From the NCBI GenBank assembly GCA_017308375.1, contig JAFKEW010000061.1, forward strand, positions 1 to 43,174: DNA of 43,174 nucleotides, in the 5' to 3' direction. The translations under genes were made by a program, and so were the position numbers. This document shows, in pieces, positions 23,187 through 31,038 of the stretch. This DNA is from Alphaproteobacteria bacterium. Its GTDB lineage: Bacteria > Pseudomonadota > Alphaproteobacteria > Micropepsales > Micropepsaceae. The notes under the pieces are model-generated. The model ran no database searches, was not told the origin of the DNA, and was given only the letters and a program-made list of their open reading frames with translations. Positions within the stretch are counted from its first letter, which is position 1. Every line of letters starts with the position of its first letter.

Positions 23187-23834
23187 ATGACGAACAATCT
23201 TATCTATACGCTGTGGCGGGCGGATCGCATGCTTGCAGGCGCGCTTGCAATGGTGATGGTTGCGGTCGGCGGCATCGCCGGTGCCGCACTGGTCGATCAT
23301 CCGCATACGGATAAAGTTGCGGTTCTTCCCGTTGCCGTGTCGTCGCAGGTGACGAAGGCGCCCGACACGAAAGCGATGCTGGCGGAAGTGAGCGCGGCCG
23401 ACCCCGCATTGGCCGAACTGGTTTCCGAACATCGCTGTCTTTCCGAGGCGCTCTATTACGAGGCGCGTGGCGAAGGCCAGCGCGGACAGATGGCGGTGGC
23501 CGAAGTGATCTTCCATCGCCTGCGCAGCAACGGCTATCCGAAGACGATTTGCGGCGTGGTGAACCAGGGCGAGGAATTGACCAAGGGCTGCCAGTTCTCA
23601 TTCGTCTGCAACGGCGCGCGCAGCAAGCCGAAGAACGGCAAGGCCTGGATGAAAGCGCAGATGCTGGCCGCCCGGATCATGACCCGGATGGATCGTCTGC
23701 ATGACATCACCGCCGATGCCACCCATTTCCATGCCGCCTCCATCCGGCCGGATTGGGCAGGGCATCTGGAGAAGACCATCCAGATCGGCAATCACGTGTT
23801 CTACCGCGACCTGCCGCGGGCACGGCAGAGCTGA
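23187..23834 (+). CDS. SleB-like cell wall hydrolase (Hydrolase_2)
   Basis: 215 aa. The N-terminal hydrophobic segment (ALAMVMVAVGGIAGAAL, residues about 20-36) is a signal anchor, followed by a periplasmic linker. The catalytic domain begins at HRCLSEALYYEARGEGQRGQ, containing the conserved glutamate of the SleB/CwlJ family, and continues with AVAEVIFHRLRSNGYPKTIC and ATHFHAASIRPDWA. Such enzymes cut peptidoglycan (cortex in spore formers). In Proteobacteria they are general wall remodelling enzymes of uncertain role. The gene stands alone with a 190-base upstream spacer and ends at a bidirectional hairpin shared with the convergent SDR gene. Confidence 0.9.
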   Translation: MTNNLIYTLWRADRMLAGALAMVMVAVGGIAGAALVDHPHTDKVAVLPVAVSSQVTKAPDTKAMLAEVSAADPALAELVSEHRCLSEALYYEARGEGQRGQMAVAEVIFHRLRSNGYPKTICGVVNQGEELTKGCQFSFVCNGARSKPKNGKAWMKAQMLAARIMTRMDRLHDITADATHFHAASIRPDWAGHLEKTIQIGNHVFYRDLPRARQS

Positions 23835-23848
23835 TCCGCTCTATTTAC

Positions 23849-23870
23849 GGAAAATATACTGTAATTTTCC
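23849..23870. terminator. Bidirectional terminator between convergent genes
   Basis: GGAAAAT, 8-base loop, ATTTTCC in the 48-base gap between the hydrolase gene and the SDR gene. The A/T-rich outer arms give each strand short U-rich stretches. Confidence 0.5.
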
Positions 23871-23882
23871 CGGCTGTGGGCC

Positions 23883-24707
23883 CTATTCGGACCCTGGAAG
23901 AGACTTGCCGATCTTCCCCCTTATGTAGCGGGGCAGGAAAACCTTCATACGGTCGATCCAGACCAGCTCCGGCGGGACGTACCAGTGGGTCTTGTCGGTG
24001 CCGTAGGCGCCCCAGACAGCCTCTGCGACGGCCTCTGGCGGCATCAGGCGGAAAGTTCCCTTGGTCTGGGATTTGAGCTGGTCCTCGGTCGGTTTGGTGC
24101 CGTCGGTCCGGTTGGGGGTGTTGCGCAGGATCGGGGTGTCGATCAGGCCGGGCAGGGTGTCGGCCACGCGGATACCGTGGCGGGCGAATTCGATGCCCAG
24201 CGCCTCCGTCAGGCCCTTCACGGCGAATTTGGTCGCCGAATAGACCGCGATACGCGGCATGCCGTGGGTGGCCGAGGAGGACGAGGTGGAAAAGCAGAGC
24301 GAATTGGGCGTGGCTTTGAGAAGCGGCAGCGCCGAATAGATGCCGTTCAGCACGCCGATGAAATTCACCTGCACCAGACGCATGGTGGCTTCATAGGGAA
24401 TATCCTCGAACCAGCCGCTCTCCCCGATACCGGCGTTGTTGTAGAGGATGTCCATCCTGCCATCGGTTTCGGCCGCGAAGGCGGCGATGGCATTCTCGTA
24501 ATCCTGTTTGTCGGTGACATCGAGTTTGCGGGTGATGCAATTGTCGTTGCCCAGTTCCTGTGCCAGCGAGGCAAGCGCAGTTTCGTTCAGATCGAAGGCG
24601 CCGACGAACCAGCCCTTGCCGTGAAACAGTTTGGCGGTGGCGCGGCCGATACCGCTGGCCCCGCCGGTGATGAATATGGATTTGCGCCCGCGCGCCTTGC
24701 CGGTCAT
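23883..24707 (-). CDS. Short-chain dehydrogenase/reductase
   Basis: 274 aa classical SDR. Cofactor loop TGGASGIGRA (residues about 14-23), NNAGIGE, and the catalytic Ser with Tyr-x-x-x-Lys in YSATKFAVKG. The aspartate in AFDLNE after the second strand suggests NAD over NADP. The C-terminal extension (WIDRMKVFLPRYIRGKIGK) is basic and amphipathic, as in SDRs linked to lipid or ketone metabolism. The substrate is unknown. It lies 38 bases downstream of another SDR gene on the same strand, so the two are probably one operon. Confidence 0.92.
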   Translation of the reverse strand: MTGKARGRKSIFITGGASGIGRATAKLFHGKGWFVGAFDLNETALASLAQELGNDNCITRKLDVTDKQDYENAIAAFAAETDGRMDILYNNAGIGESGWFEDIPYEATMRLVQVNFIGVLNGIYSALPLLKATPNSLCFSTSSSSATHGMPRIAVYSATKFAVKGLTEALGIEFARHGIRVADTLPGLIDTPILRNTPNRTDGTKPTEDQLKSQTKGTFRLMPPEAVAEAVWGAYGTDKTHWYVPPELVWIDRMKVFLPRYIRGKIGKSLPGSE

Positions 24708-24745
24708 GTGTTCGTTTCCCCCGTTTTACCGTTGTTTTATTGCGC

Positions 24746-25516
24746 TCAGAAATTCACGCGATGCGATATCGCCCCGTCAACCACCAGATTGCTTCCGGTG
24801 GTGAACGCGGAAACAGGGCTGGCCAGGAACACCGCGGCGTTGGCGATTTCTTCCGGCGTTGCGGCCCGCCCCATCGGGTTGCGAGACATCGCGTTCTTGA
24901 AGTAATCGGGCATGTTGGTTTCGACCATGTGCCAGACGCCGCCCTTGAAATAGACCATGCCGGGGGAAACCGTGTTGATGCGGATTTTCTTCGTTGCGTA
25001 TTGGCGGGCGAGACCCTTGGCATGATGGATCAGCGCGGCCTTGATCGGGCCATAGGAACTGGCGTTGTCCGCCTCCGCCGCCGAGACCGAGGAAATGATG
25101 ATGAAGGCGGCATCGCCTTTTTCGTCCGCCGCTTTTTCGAGATGCGGGCGGGCGGCCTCGAACGCATTCACGGCGCCCAGAATGTCCAGCTTGAAATTGG
25201 CTTCCCAGCCGGTGGTGTCGTTGCCCTGTGCCATCGCGCCGGCGTTGGAGAACAGCAGGTCGATGCCGCCAAGCGCCTTCGCGGCGGATTCGATCCAGGC
25301 GGTGAGCGCCTTGCCGTCGGTAATATCGACCGGTGCGCCGGTGGCGCGAACGCCTTTGCCGTTAAGGGCGGTGACGGCCTCTTTCACCTGGTCCGCGTTG
25401 CGGGCGCAGATGGCGACATTGGCGCCTTCGACCGCCAGCGTATCGGCAATGGCGCGCCCGATGCCGCGGGTACCGCCCAGAATGACGGCGTTCTTGCTTT
25501 TGAGATGCAGGTCCAT
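24746..25516 (-). CDS. Short-chain dehydrogenase/reductase
   Basis: 256 aa. Cofactor loop LGGTRGIGRAIA, then NADP/NAD strand CARNAD, SNAGAMAQ and the active site SSYGPIKAAL. VNTVSPGM, PMGRAATPEEIANAAVFLAS and GSNLVVDGAI are the usual C-terminal SDR blocks. The start at 25516 has GAGGAA six bases upstream; codons further upstream in the same frame belong to a palindromic repeat. First gene of a two-SDR unit. The substrate is unknown. It is unlike the neighbour in sequence, so the pair did not arise by recent duplication. Confidence 0.92.
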   Translation of the reverse strand: MDLHLKSKNAVILGGTRGIGRAIADTLAVEGANVAICARNADQVKEAVTALNGKGVRATGAPVDITDGKALTAWIESAAKALGGIDLLFSNAGAMAQGNDTTGWEANFKLDILGAVNAFEAARPHLEKAADEKGDAAFIIISSVSAAEADNASSYGPIKAALIHHAKGLARQYATKKIRINTVSPGMVYFKGGVWHMVETNMPDYFKNAMSRNPMGRAATPEEIANAAVFLASPVSAFTTGSNLVVDGAISHRVNF

Positions 25517-25579
25517 GGTTTCCTCGCATGCTGTTTTGCGAAGAAGTCTAGACACGAATAGGCGCCGGACCCAAGCGCC

Positions 25580-25683
25580 CCCTCCCGGCTCACATGCGTT
25601 CGCCGACCTCCCCCGCAAGCGGGGGAGGAGTACAGTCCGCTTACTGCATCCACTTCTCCTCCCCCGTTCACGGGGGAGGTGGC
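25580..25683. repeat. CCTCCC-type palindromic repeats upstream of the SDR genes
   Basis: Two near-identical hairpins, CCTCCCCCGC-AA-GCGGGGGAGG (25607-25628) and CCTCCCCCGT-TC-ACGGGGGAGG (25658-25679), with CCCCCTCCC just before the first. The 29 bases between them are unique. The rest of the spacer to 25778 shows nothing recognisable. Confidence 0.75.
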
Positions 25684-25778
25684 GAGGATGCGTCGGCATC
25701 CGAGACGGTGGGGGGTGCTGCAATACTCTCCCCGCGCCCCGAAAGTTTTGCGTGTCTGTACGCTATTGCTAGTGGACT

Positions 25779-26402
25779 TTAAGGCGGCGTTCTACCGGGT
25801 TTGCTGTACCGCTTATTCGTCTCTGACGATTGCTTGGTTAAAGATGGCTGTTTTGGAGCAACCGGATTTTTAAGCACTTGATACGCAAAAATAAATATGA
25901 CCGGTCCAGACGAGTCGTGGCATGGCCCCGATAGAATTGGGATTTCCACAATTTCCATGCCGTCCTGATCCTGCCGTTCTGAGGCTGGCTTTTTATTCCA
26001 TTCGTCAGCATCGGCCTCAGCCTTGCGGGTAAGTCGTTCGCAAGAGTCCAATCTTCCAACAATAGTCACCCGTTCGGGATGCTTATGAAATTTCTTATAG
26101 GCGTTCTTGTCATTCCAATAAACGCCAATCAGAGAGGTGTTGGCGCTGGTTTTGCTGCGAGTCGGGCCACTAAGCCGGGCGGCGTCTTCAACAATCAAGC
26201 GGGACGTCACGACTCCAACTGTTCGAATACAGCGGCCCTGATAGTGGCTGTGATTACGAGCGATGTTGTGCAGTTCGACATCCATTGAATTCTGTGAGGT
26301 ACACACGGATTCTTTTGATGAGCCATCGCCAATGTTCCCGCGTGTGTCTGCACATCCCGCGAGAAGCGTTAAGGCTGTAAGAAAGCAGGCGATCGGCTTC
26401 AT
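25779..26402 (-). CDS. Hypothetical lipoprotein, low GC, downstream of nadC
   Basis: 207 aa of unknown function. Signal peptide MKPIACFLTALTLLAGC with lipobox LAGC, so probably lipidated. The mature part has three further cysteines and a stretch (HNIARNHSHYQGRCIRTVGVV followed by alternating strands to VTIVGRLDSC) that could be a small OB-like barrel. Composition is near 50-55% GC in sampled lines against about 65% in neighbours, which suggests recent acquisition. It begins 8 bases after nadC and so may be read from the nad promoter. The tail is rich in Lys, Ser and Pro. No family is recognised with confidence. Confidence 0.75.
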   Translation of the reverse strand: MKPIACFLTALTLLAGCADTRGNIGDGSSKESVCTSQNSMDVELHNIARNHSHYQGRCIRTVGVVTSRLIVEDAARLSGPTRSKTSANTSLIGVYWNDKNAYKKFHKHPERVTIVGRLDSCERLTRKAEADADEWNKKPASERQDQDGMEIVEIPILSGPCHDSSGPVIFIFAYQVLKNPVAPKQPSLTKQSSETNKRYSKPGRTPP

Positions 26403-26410
26403 CGCAGGTT

Positions 26411-27274
26411 TCAGAAATCCAGGCCGATGTCGAAATTGGGGGCGGAGTGGGTGATGGCGCCGGAGGAGATGTAATCGACGCCGGTCTCAGCGATCGCGCG
26501 CACGGTTGCGATCGTGACATTGCCCGAGGCTTCGAGCACCGCGCGGCCTTTGGAAAGCGCCACGGCGCGCTTCATGTCGGCAGGCGCCATATTGTCGAGC
26601 AGGATCGTGTCCACGCCCAGTGACAGCGCCTCCTCCAACTGGGCCAGCGTGTCCACTTCCAGTTCGATTTTCGCCATATGGCCGAGGCCCGCGCGCACGC
26701 GCTCGATCGCGGGTTTGATGCCGCCTGCCGCGGCCAGATGATTGTCCTTGATCAGCACCGCATCGTCGAGGCCGAAACGGTGATTGAAACCGCCACCACA
26801 ACGCACCGCATATTTTTCCAGCACGCGCAGGCCCGGCGTGGTCTTACGGGTGCAGACGATGCGCGCATTCGTGCCCGCGACCGCATCGACCAGCGCGCGG
26901 GTGGTGGTGGCGACACCGGAAAGATGGCCGGTGAAGTTCAGCGCCACACGCTCCGCCGTCAGGATGGCGCGGGCTGAGCCTTCGACTGTGGCGAGGGTTT
27001 GCCCGTTGGCAGCCTTCGACCCGTCCGGCGTTTCCACTTTGAAGCTGAGCGCGGGATCGACCAGGCGGAAAGCGCATTCCGCCGCGATCAATCCGGCGAT
27101 GGTGCCGTCTTTCCGGGCCGCCATGCGGGCGGTAACGCGAGTCTCGGGCGCGATGATGAGATCGGTGGTGATGTCGCCGGCGCGGCCCATGTCTTCTTCC
27201 AGCGCATGGCGCACGGACGGTTCGACAAGCAAATTATGCGGCGGCCGCGTTTCGGGGAGGGCGATGATTGTCAT
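26411..27274 (-). CDS. nadC: Nicotinate-nucleotide diphosphorylase (carboxylating)
   Basis: 287 aa. Converts quinolinate and PRPP to nicotinate mononucleotide, the last step of the de novo pathway shared with NadA and NadB. Family motifs: [14 protein letters not shown], the substrate-binding stretch [32 protein letters not shown] and [13 protein letters not shown], then [12 protein letters not shown] and ILLDNM. The ribosome-binding site GGAGAGGGG lies at the edge of the repeat between nadB and nadC. Third gene of nadA-nadB-nadC, with 81 bases after the nadB stop filled by two hairpins. Probably controlled by the operator before nadA. Confidence 0.98.
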   Translation of the reverse strand: MTIIALPETRPPHNLLVEPSVRHALEEDMGRAGDITTDLIIAPETRVTARMAARKDGTIAGLIAAECAFRLVDPALSFKVETPDGSKAANGQTLATVEGSARAILTAERVALNFTGHLSGVATTTRALVDAVAGTNARIVCTRKTTPGLRVLEKYAVRCGGGFNHRFGLDDAVLIKDNHLAAAGGIKPAIERVRAGLGHMAKIELEVDTLAQLEEALSLGVDTILLDNMAPADMKRAVALSKGRAVLEASGNVTIATVRAIAETGVDYISSGAITHSAPNFDIGLDF

Positions 27275-27289
27275 GATGCGACCCCTCTC

Positions 27290-27344
27290 CGAAAAATTCT
27301 TCGCTTGCGCTTGGAATTTTTCGACCCTCCCTCAAGGGGAGGGT
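27290..27344. repeat. Double hairpin between nadB and nadC
   Basis: CGAAAAATTC, 14-base loop, GAATTTTTCG (10 perfect pairs, 27290-27323), directly followed by ACCCTCCC-TCAAG-GGGAGGGT (8 pairs, 27324-27344). On the minus strand, the messenger sense, the order is reversed and the second hairpin ends 15 bases before the nadC start. The two fill almost the whole spacer. They may stabilise or separate the upstream messenger. Confidence 0.7.
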
Positions 27345-27355
27345 GAAAAGATTGT

Positions 27356-28939
27356 TCAAATGCTGGCACAGCTTTGAGCCCCGGCTGCTTCGGACGCGGC
27401 CATCTGTTCCGCCTCGGCGAGGGTGAGGAAGGTGCGCTTCGCTTCGGGCGCGGTGAGCGGAAAGTCCGTGCGGAAATGGCCGCCGCGGCTTTCCTGGCGC
27501 ATCAGCGCGGCAGCGGTGACGAGTTTCGCGGTCGCGGTCATGTTGAGAAGGGCGGGTTCGCCGGTGCCGGTGCGCTCGATCTGTTCGATGGCGCCGAGTG
27601 CGCGCGACAGGCCCGCCGCGTCGCGCTCCAGACCGACCAGCTTCGTCATCGTGTCGCGCAGCACATGCGGCGGCGGTGGCGCAGCGAAGCGTTCGGGAAT
27701 GGGCGGCGTGCCGGCGGCCTTGCCCGGCGCCTGCGTGTTGCGGACATCGTCCGCTGCGCGGGCGCCGAAGACGAGTGCTTCCAGCAGCGAGTTGGAGGCG
27801 AGACGGTTGGCGCCGTGCAACCCAGTGCAGGCGCATTCGCCCACCGCCCACAGGCCGGCAAGCGAGCTGCGCGCACGCGCATCCACCGCAATGCCGCCCA
27901 TGTGATAATGCGCGGCGGGCGCGACCGGAATGGGATCGCGCGCCGGGTCGATGCCCGCCGACTGGCAGGCGGCAAACACGGTCGGGAAACGGGCCGCAAA
28001 ACTTTCGCCCAGCGCGGCGCGGCAATCGAGAAACACCTTGTGGCCGTTTGCGATCTGGCGGTGAATGGCGCGGGCCACGACATCGCGCGGTGCAAGCTCC
28101 GCATCCGGGTGGACGGCGGGCATGAAGCGCGCACCGGTCTCATCAATCAGGGTGGCGCCTTCGCCGCGCAGGGCTTCGGTGGCGAGTGGCGAGGGATCGC
28201 GCCCGATGGCGATGGCGGTGGGATGGAATTGCACAAATTCGGGATCGGCAATCGTGGCGCCCGCGCGGGCCGCCATGCCGAGGCCTTCACCGCGCGCTTC
28301 CAGCGGATTGGTGGTGACGGCATAGAGCGCACCGAGGCCGCCGGTGGCAAAAATCACCGCAGGGGCGCGGAACAGCACCAGGCGGGCGTGTGGGCCCATG
28401 CCGTAACGTGCGAACAACCCGACGATGCGGCCATCTTCACGCGCCAGTTCGAGGGCGTGATACCCCTCCAGCACTGTGATGGCCGGATTGGCGAGCGCGC
28501 GTTCGGCCAGGGTGCGGCTGATCTCCGCCCCGGCACGATCGCCCTTCACATGCACGATGCGATGGGCGGAATGGGCTGCCTCCCGCCCTTGCGCCAGTGA
28601 GCCGTCCGGCTTGCGGTCGAACGGCACGCCGTAAGCGACGAGATCGTCGATGCGCGCCGCGGCATCGCGGGTGACGAGATCGACAATCGCGGCATCGCAA
28701 GTACCGGCACCCGCCGCCATGGTATCGGCAGCGTGGGATTGCCAGCTATCACCCGCGCCGATGGCGGCGGCGATGCCGCCTTGTGCCCAGGCGCTGGAGC
28801 CGGAAACGCCGGGGCGTGAACCCGCCAGCACCAGCGAAGGGAAGGGCGCCAGTTTCAGCGCGGTGAACAGGCCCGCGACACCGGCGCCGAGGATCAACGC
28901 GCCTTTGACCGTAACCACATTGTCGATGTGGCGGCTCAT
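27356..28939 (-). CDS. nadB: L-aspartate oxidase
   Basis: 527 aa. FAD enzyme that oxidises aspartate to iminoaspartate for NadA. LILGAGVAGLFTALKLAP is the FAD fold, SSAWAQGGIAAAIG the covalent-loop region of the fumarate reductase/aspartate oxidase family, and ATGGLGALYAVTTNP and HGANRLASNSLLEALVFG the later flavin contacts. Length is normal. The ribosome-binding site (GGGGAGGAAAAG on the minus strand) is provided by the arm of a palindromic repeat at 28949-28970, nine bases from the start, so a hairpin could cover it. Second gene of the nadA-nadB-nadC operon. Confidence 0.97.
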   Translation of the reverse strand: MSRHIDNVVTVKGALILGAGVAGLFTALKLAPFPSLVLAGSRPGVSGSSAWAQGGIAAAIGAGDSWQSHAADTMAAGAGTCDAAIVDLVTRDAAARIDDLVAYGVPFDRKPDGSLAQGREAAHSAHRIVHVKGDRAGAEISRTLAERALANPAITVLEGYHALELAREDGRIVGLFARYGMGPHARLVLFRAPAVIFATGGLGALYAVTTNPLEARGEGLGMAARAGATIADPEFVQFHPTAIAIGRDPSPLATEALRGEGATLIDETGARFMPAVHPDAELAPRDVVARAIHRQIANGHKVFLDCRAALGESFAARFPTVFAACQSAGIDPARDPIPVAPAAHYHMGGIAVDARARSSLAGLWAVGECACTGLHGANRLASNSLLEALVFGARAADDVRNTQAPGKAAGTPPIPERFAAPPPPHVLRDTMTKLVGLERDAAGLSRALGAIEQIERTGTGEPALLNMTATAKLVTAAALMRQESRGGHFRTDFPLTAPEAKRTFLTLAEAEQMAASEAAGAQSCASI

Positions 28940-28948
28940 GTTCTTTTC

Positions 28949-29069
28949 CTCCCCTGCGTGCGGGGGAGGTGCCCTCGCGTAGCGAGGGGGAGGGGGGAAG
29001 CTGAACGCCGTATGGCATTGCCCCCTCCACCGCTTCGCGGTTCCCCTCCCCCGTAAACAACGGGGGAGG
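28949..29069. repeat. CCTCCC-type palindromic repeats between nadA and nadB
   Basis: Three hairpin blocks: CCTCCCCTGC-GT-GCGGGGGAGG (28949-28970), CCCTCGC-GTA-GCGAGGG (28973-28989) and CCTCCCCCG-TAAACAA-CGGGGGAGG (29045-29069). CCCCTCC and CCCCCTCC runs lie between. It fills the spacer of the nadA and nadB genes. On the minus strand the first hairpin lies against the nadB ribosome-binding site. Confidence 0.75.
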
Positions 29070-29092
29070 ACATGTTCTCTGTGGTCATTGGA

Positions 29093-30154
29093 TCAGGCTG
29101 CCTTTGCCGCCGCCGCTGCCGGGATCTTGACCGCCAGCATGCGTTCCACTGCCGCCTTCGCCCGTTCGGCGATGACCGGATCGACCAGCACTTCATACGT
29201 CATGGTTTCGAGCGCGTGCAGGATCTGCGGCAGGGTGATGCGTTTCATGTGCGGGCAGAGATTGCAGGGCCGCACGAATTCCACATCGGGATATTGCTGG
29301 GCGACGTTGTCGCTCATCGAGCATTCGGTGACCATTACCACCCGCTTCGGCCGGTGATTGCCGACGTAACCGATCATCGCCGAGGTGGAGCCGGAGAAAT
29401 CCGCCTCCGCCACCACATCGGGCGGGCATTCGGGATGGGCGAGCACCACCACGCCGGGATTGGCGGCGCGATAGTGGCGGATTTCTTCCGCCGTGAAGCG
29501 CTCATGCACCTCGCAATGGCCCTTCCAGGTGATGATCTTGATGGCGGTCTGTTTGGCGACGTTCTGCGCCAGATATTCATCCGGCGTCATGATCACGGTA
29601 TCGACGCCCTTTTCGCGCGCGATGTCTTCCACCACCGCGACCGCGTTGGAGGAGGTGCAGCAGACATCGCTTTCCGCCTTCACATCGGCAGAGGTGTTGA
29701 CGTAGCTGACCACCGGCAGGCCGGGATATTTCTGTTTCAGCAGCCGGATGTCGGCGCCGGTGATCGAGGCGGCAAGCGAACAGCCTGCGCGCGTGTCCGG
29801 GATCAGCACCGTTTTTTCCGGCGAAAGGATTTTCGACGTCTCCGCCATGAAATGCACACCGGCCTGGATGATGACCTGCGCATCGGTCTTGGCGGCTTCC
29901 CGCGCAAGCTGAAGCGAGTCACCGCGGAAGTCGGAGACGCAGTAGAAAATCTCCGGCGTCATGTAATTGTGCGCCAGGATGACCGCGTTCTTCTCTTTCT
30001 TCAGCCGGTTGATTTCCGCGACGTAAGGGGCGTGAACGGCCCATTCGACTTCCGGGATCACATGCGCGACCTTCGCGTAAGCCTCGCGCGTGGCGCGCGC
30101 GACTTCCGGCGTGAAAGCCAGTTCCTTCACGAAGTTCTTCGGCATCTCGCCCAT
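29093..30154 (-). CDS. nadA: Quinolinate synthase A
   Basis: 353 aa. Condenses iminoaspartate with dihydroxyacetone phosphate to quinolinate, using a 4Fe-4S cluster. Ligand cysteines sit in family contexts: [19 protein letters not shown] and [12 protein letters not shown]. Other blocks are [17 protein letters not shown] and [11 protein letters not shown] strong AAGGAGG at 6 bases before ATG 30154 decides the start over upstream codons. First gene of the NAD operon. A perfect palindrome (30167-30185) lies just upstream and a terminator hairpin (30195-30221) isolates the promoter from readthrough. Regulation by the NadQ-type protein encoded at 32082-33074 is likely by family knowledge. Confidence 0.97.
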   Translation of the reverse strand: MGEMPKNFVKELAFTPEVARATREAYAKVAHVIPEVEWAVHAPYVAEINRLKKEKNAVILAHNYMTPEIFYCVSDFRGDSLQLAREAAKTDAQVIIQAGVHFMAETSKILSPEKTVLIPDTRAGCSLAASITGADIRLLKQKYPGLPVVSYVNTSADVKAESDVCCTSSNAVAVVEDIAREKGVDTVIMTPDEYLAQNVAKQTAIKIITWKGHCEVHERFTAEEIRHYRAANPGVVVLAHPECPPDVVAEADFSGSTSAMIGYVGNHRPKRVVMVTECSMSDNVAQQYPDVEFVRPCNLCPHMKRITLPQILHALETMTYEVLVDPVIAERAKAAVERMLAVKIPAAAAAKAA

Positions 30155-30166
30155 CCGTGCCTCCTT

Positions 30167-30185
30167 TATACTCATATTGAGTATA
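30167..30185. promoter_or_regulatory. Candidate NadQ operator before nadA
   Basis: TATACTCATATTGAGTATA: arms TATACTCA and TGAGTATA are exact inverse complements around TAT. On the minus strand it holds a TATACT that could be a -10 box, 12 bases before the nadA start and abutting its ribosome-binding site. NadQ-type repressors of NAD genes in alphaproteobacteria bind palindromes of this general form by my recollection; identity with that site is inference. Confidence 0.65.
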
Positions 30186-30194
30186 TATATAGGG

Positions 30195-30221
30195 CAAAAA
30201 GACCGGCCGTAAAGGGGCCGG
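30195..30221 (-). terminator. Intrinsic terminator upstream of nadA
   Basis: Read on the minus strand: CCGGCC, loop CCTTTAC, GGCCGG, then TCTTTTTG. A GC-rich stem plus a U-run, in the direction of nadA transcription and upstream of its operator. It probably stops transcripts arriving from genes to the right. Confidence 0.6.
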
Positions 30222-30228
30222 GCGGTGC

Positions 30229-30249
30229 TTATGCTGCATACGAGCATAA
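30229..30249. repeat. Inverted repeat in the nadA upstream spacer
   Basis: TTATGCT-GCATACG-AGCATAA. Seven exact pairs with a seven-base centre that is itself nearly symmetric. It could be a protein-binding site or a hairpin. It lies between the nadA terminator and the toxin-like gene's upstream region. Confidence 0.45.
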
Positions 30250-30258
30250 ATCGGTCAA

Positions 30259-30317
30259 CCCGGGTTTTTCGGGCGGGAACCTGCTTTTTGGCCGCACCCC
30301 GGCCGGAAAGCGGCCGG
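30259..30317 (+). other. Structured upstream region of the toxin-like gene
   Basis: Two hairpins are visible: CCCG-GGTTTTT-CGGG (30259-30273) and CCGGCCG-GAAAG-CGGCCGG (30299-30317), seven perfect pairs with a GNRA-like loop. With the palindrome at 30229 they make a compact structured stretch. From 30318 to 30405 I see no further strong pairing. A small RNA or a messenger leader is possible, but no known RNA family was recognised. Confidence 0.4.
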
Positions 30318-30405
30318 TTTGGGCATTGGATCGTGGCGCGAAGGCTGGCGCGGAAGGTTCCAATCCCGCAAAATTTACCGGAAGAGGCAGGCCCGGATAC
30401 CCTGG

Positions 30406-30840
30406 ATGACGCAATGGCGGCGTGTTGTTCTGATCGCGCTCGGGCTGGTACTGGCCGCCACCTTTGCCGCCCTGCGCGAGGGTGCGCCGCCGGCCGCGCC
30501 GGGACTCACTCCGCAGCAGACGCAAAGCGCCCCGGCACCGCGCGGCTTCGATGGACCGTTATGGTCATCCGCCGGAGAGGGGGCACGGGCCAATGCCGAG
30601 CATCACTGGCGCAAGCACGGGCAGGAGTTTCCCGAACTGAAGGACGCCGATGCCTATATCCGGGCCGCGCATGATTTCATCGATCATCCGCCGCCCGGCA
30701 CCCTGACCAAACAGGAGCGTGACGGCGATACGCTGTTCTACGATCAGAAAACCAATACCTTCGCCGTGCGCGCGAGAAACGGTGCGCCACGCACGATGTT
30801 CCGCCCCGATGACGGCATGCGCTACTGGAACCGGCAATGA
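30406..30840 (+). CDS. Exported protein with a polymorphic-toxin-like C-terminal domain
   Basis: 144 aa. Residues about 6-24 form one hydrophobic segment ([19 protein letters not shown]), a signal anchor or signal peptide, followed by a Pro/Ala/Gln-rich linker to about residue 45. The C-terminal domain has [53 protein letters not shown] and [16 protein letters not shown]. This pattern of an N-terminal His-rich helix and then beta strands with T-K-x-x-x-x-G-D, Y-D-x-x-T-N-x-F-A-V and F-x-P is one I associate with RNase-like C-terminal toxin domains of contact-dependent and Rhs systems; I cannot name the exact family. ATGA overlap with the following CPCC gene indicates coupled translation, as in toxin-immunity pairs. 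It may instead be a domesticated envelope protein. Confidence 0.75.
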   Translation: MTQWRRVVLIALGLVLAATFAALREGAPPAAPGLTPQQTQSAPAPRGFDGPLWSSAGEGARANAEHHWRKHGQEFPELKDADAYIRAAHDFIDHPPPGTLTKQERDGDTLFYDQKTNTFAVRARNGAPRTMFRPDDGMRYWNRQ

Positions 30841-31034
30841 CGAAAAAGCGCCAACACCTCGCCTGTCTTTGCTGTGGTACGCATAGCATCACGCGGCGTG
30901 GCGCCTATGAGATTTGCGCCGTTTGCGGCTGGGAGGACGATCTGGCGCAGGCGAAGGACCCCGATTTGCGTGGCGGCGCCAACCGCCAGAGCCTGAACGA
31001 GGCGCGGGCGCAATGGCGCGCCGGTCAGGATTGA
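30837..31034 (+). CDS. CPCC-family cysteine-rich protein, candidate immunity partner
   Basis: 65 aa. CLCCG (Cys10, Cys12, Cys13), YEICAVCGWEDD (Cys27, Cys30), then DPDLRGGANRQSLNEARAQW match the Cys_rich_CPCC family end to end. The cysteines probably bind one zinc ion. Members often lie beside polymorphic toxin domains, and some have been proposed as immunity proteins; the first cysteine motif here is C-L-C-C in place of C-P-C-C. The start overlaps the upstream stop by 4 bases. No signal peptide, so cytosolic, whereas the partner appears exported. It is convergent with the next methyltransferase gene with only 4 bases between. Confidence 0.85.
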   Translation: MTKKRQHLACLCCGTHSITRRGAYEICAVCGWEDDLAQAKDPDLRGGANRQSLNEARAQWRAGQD

Positions 31035-31038
31035 AGGT

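Noticed and set aside
25600..25690. Possible CRISPR-like repeats
   Set aside because: Only two hairpin units with a 29-base gap and no further regular spacing or cas genes. They belong to the dispersed CCTCCC family.
25517..25723. N-terminal extension of the second SDR up to 25723
   Set aside because: The extra residues are translated palindromic repeat. ATG 25516 has a good ribosome-binding site and gives the normal SDR start.
30337..30385. tRNA-like GGTTCCAATCC stretch
   Set aside because: T-loop-like bases are present, but the T-stem has mismatches and no matching acceptor, D or anticodon arms could be drawn.
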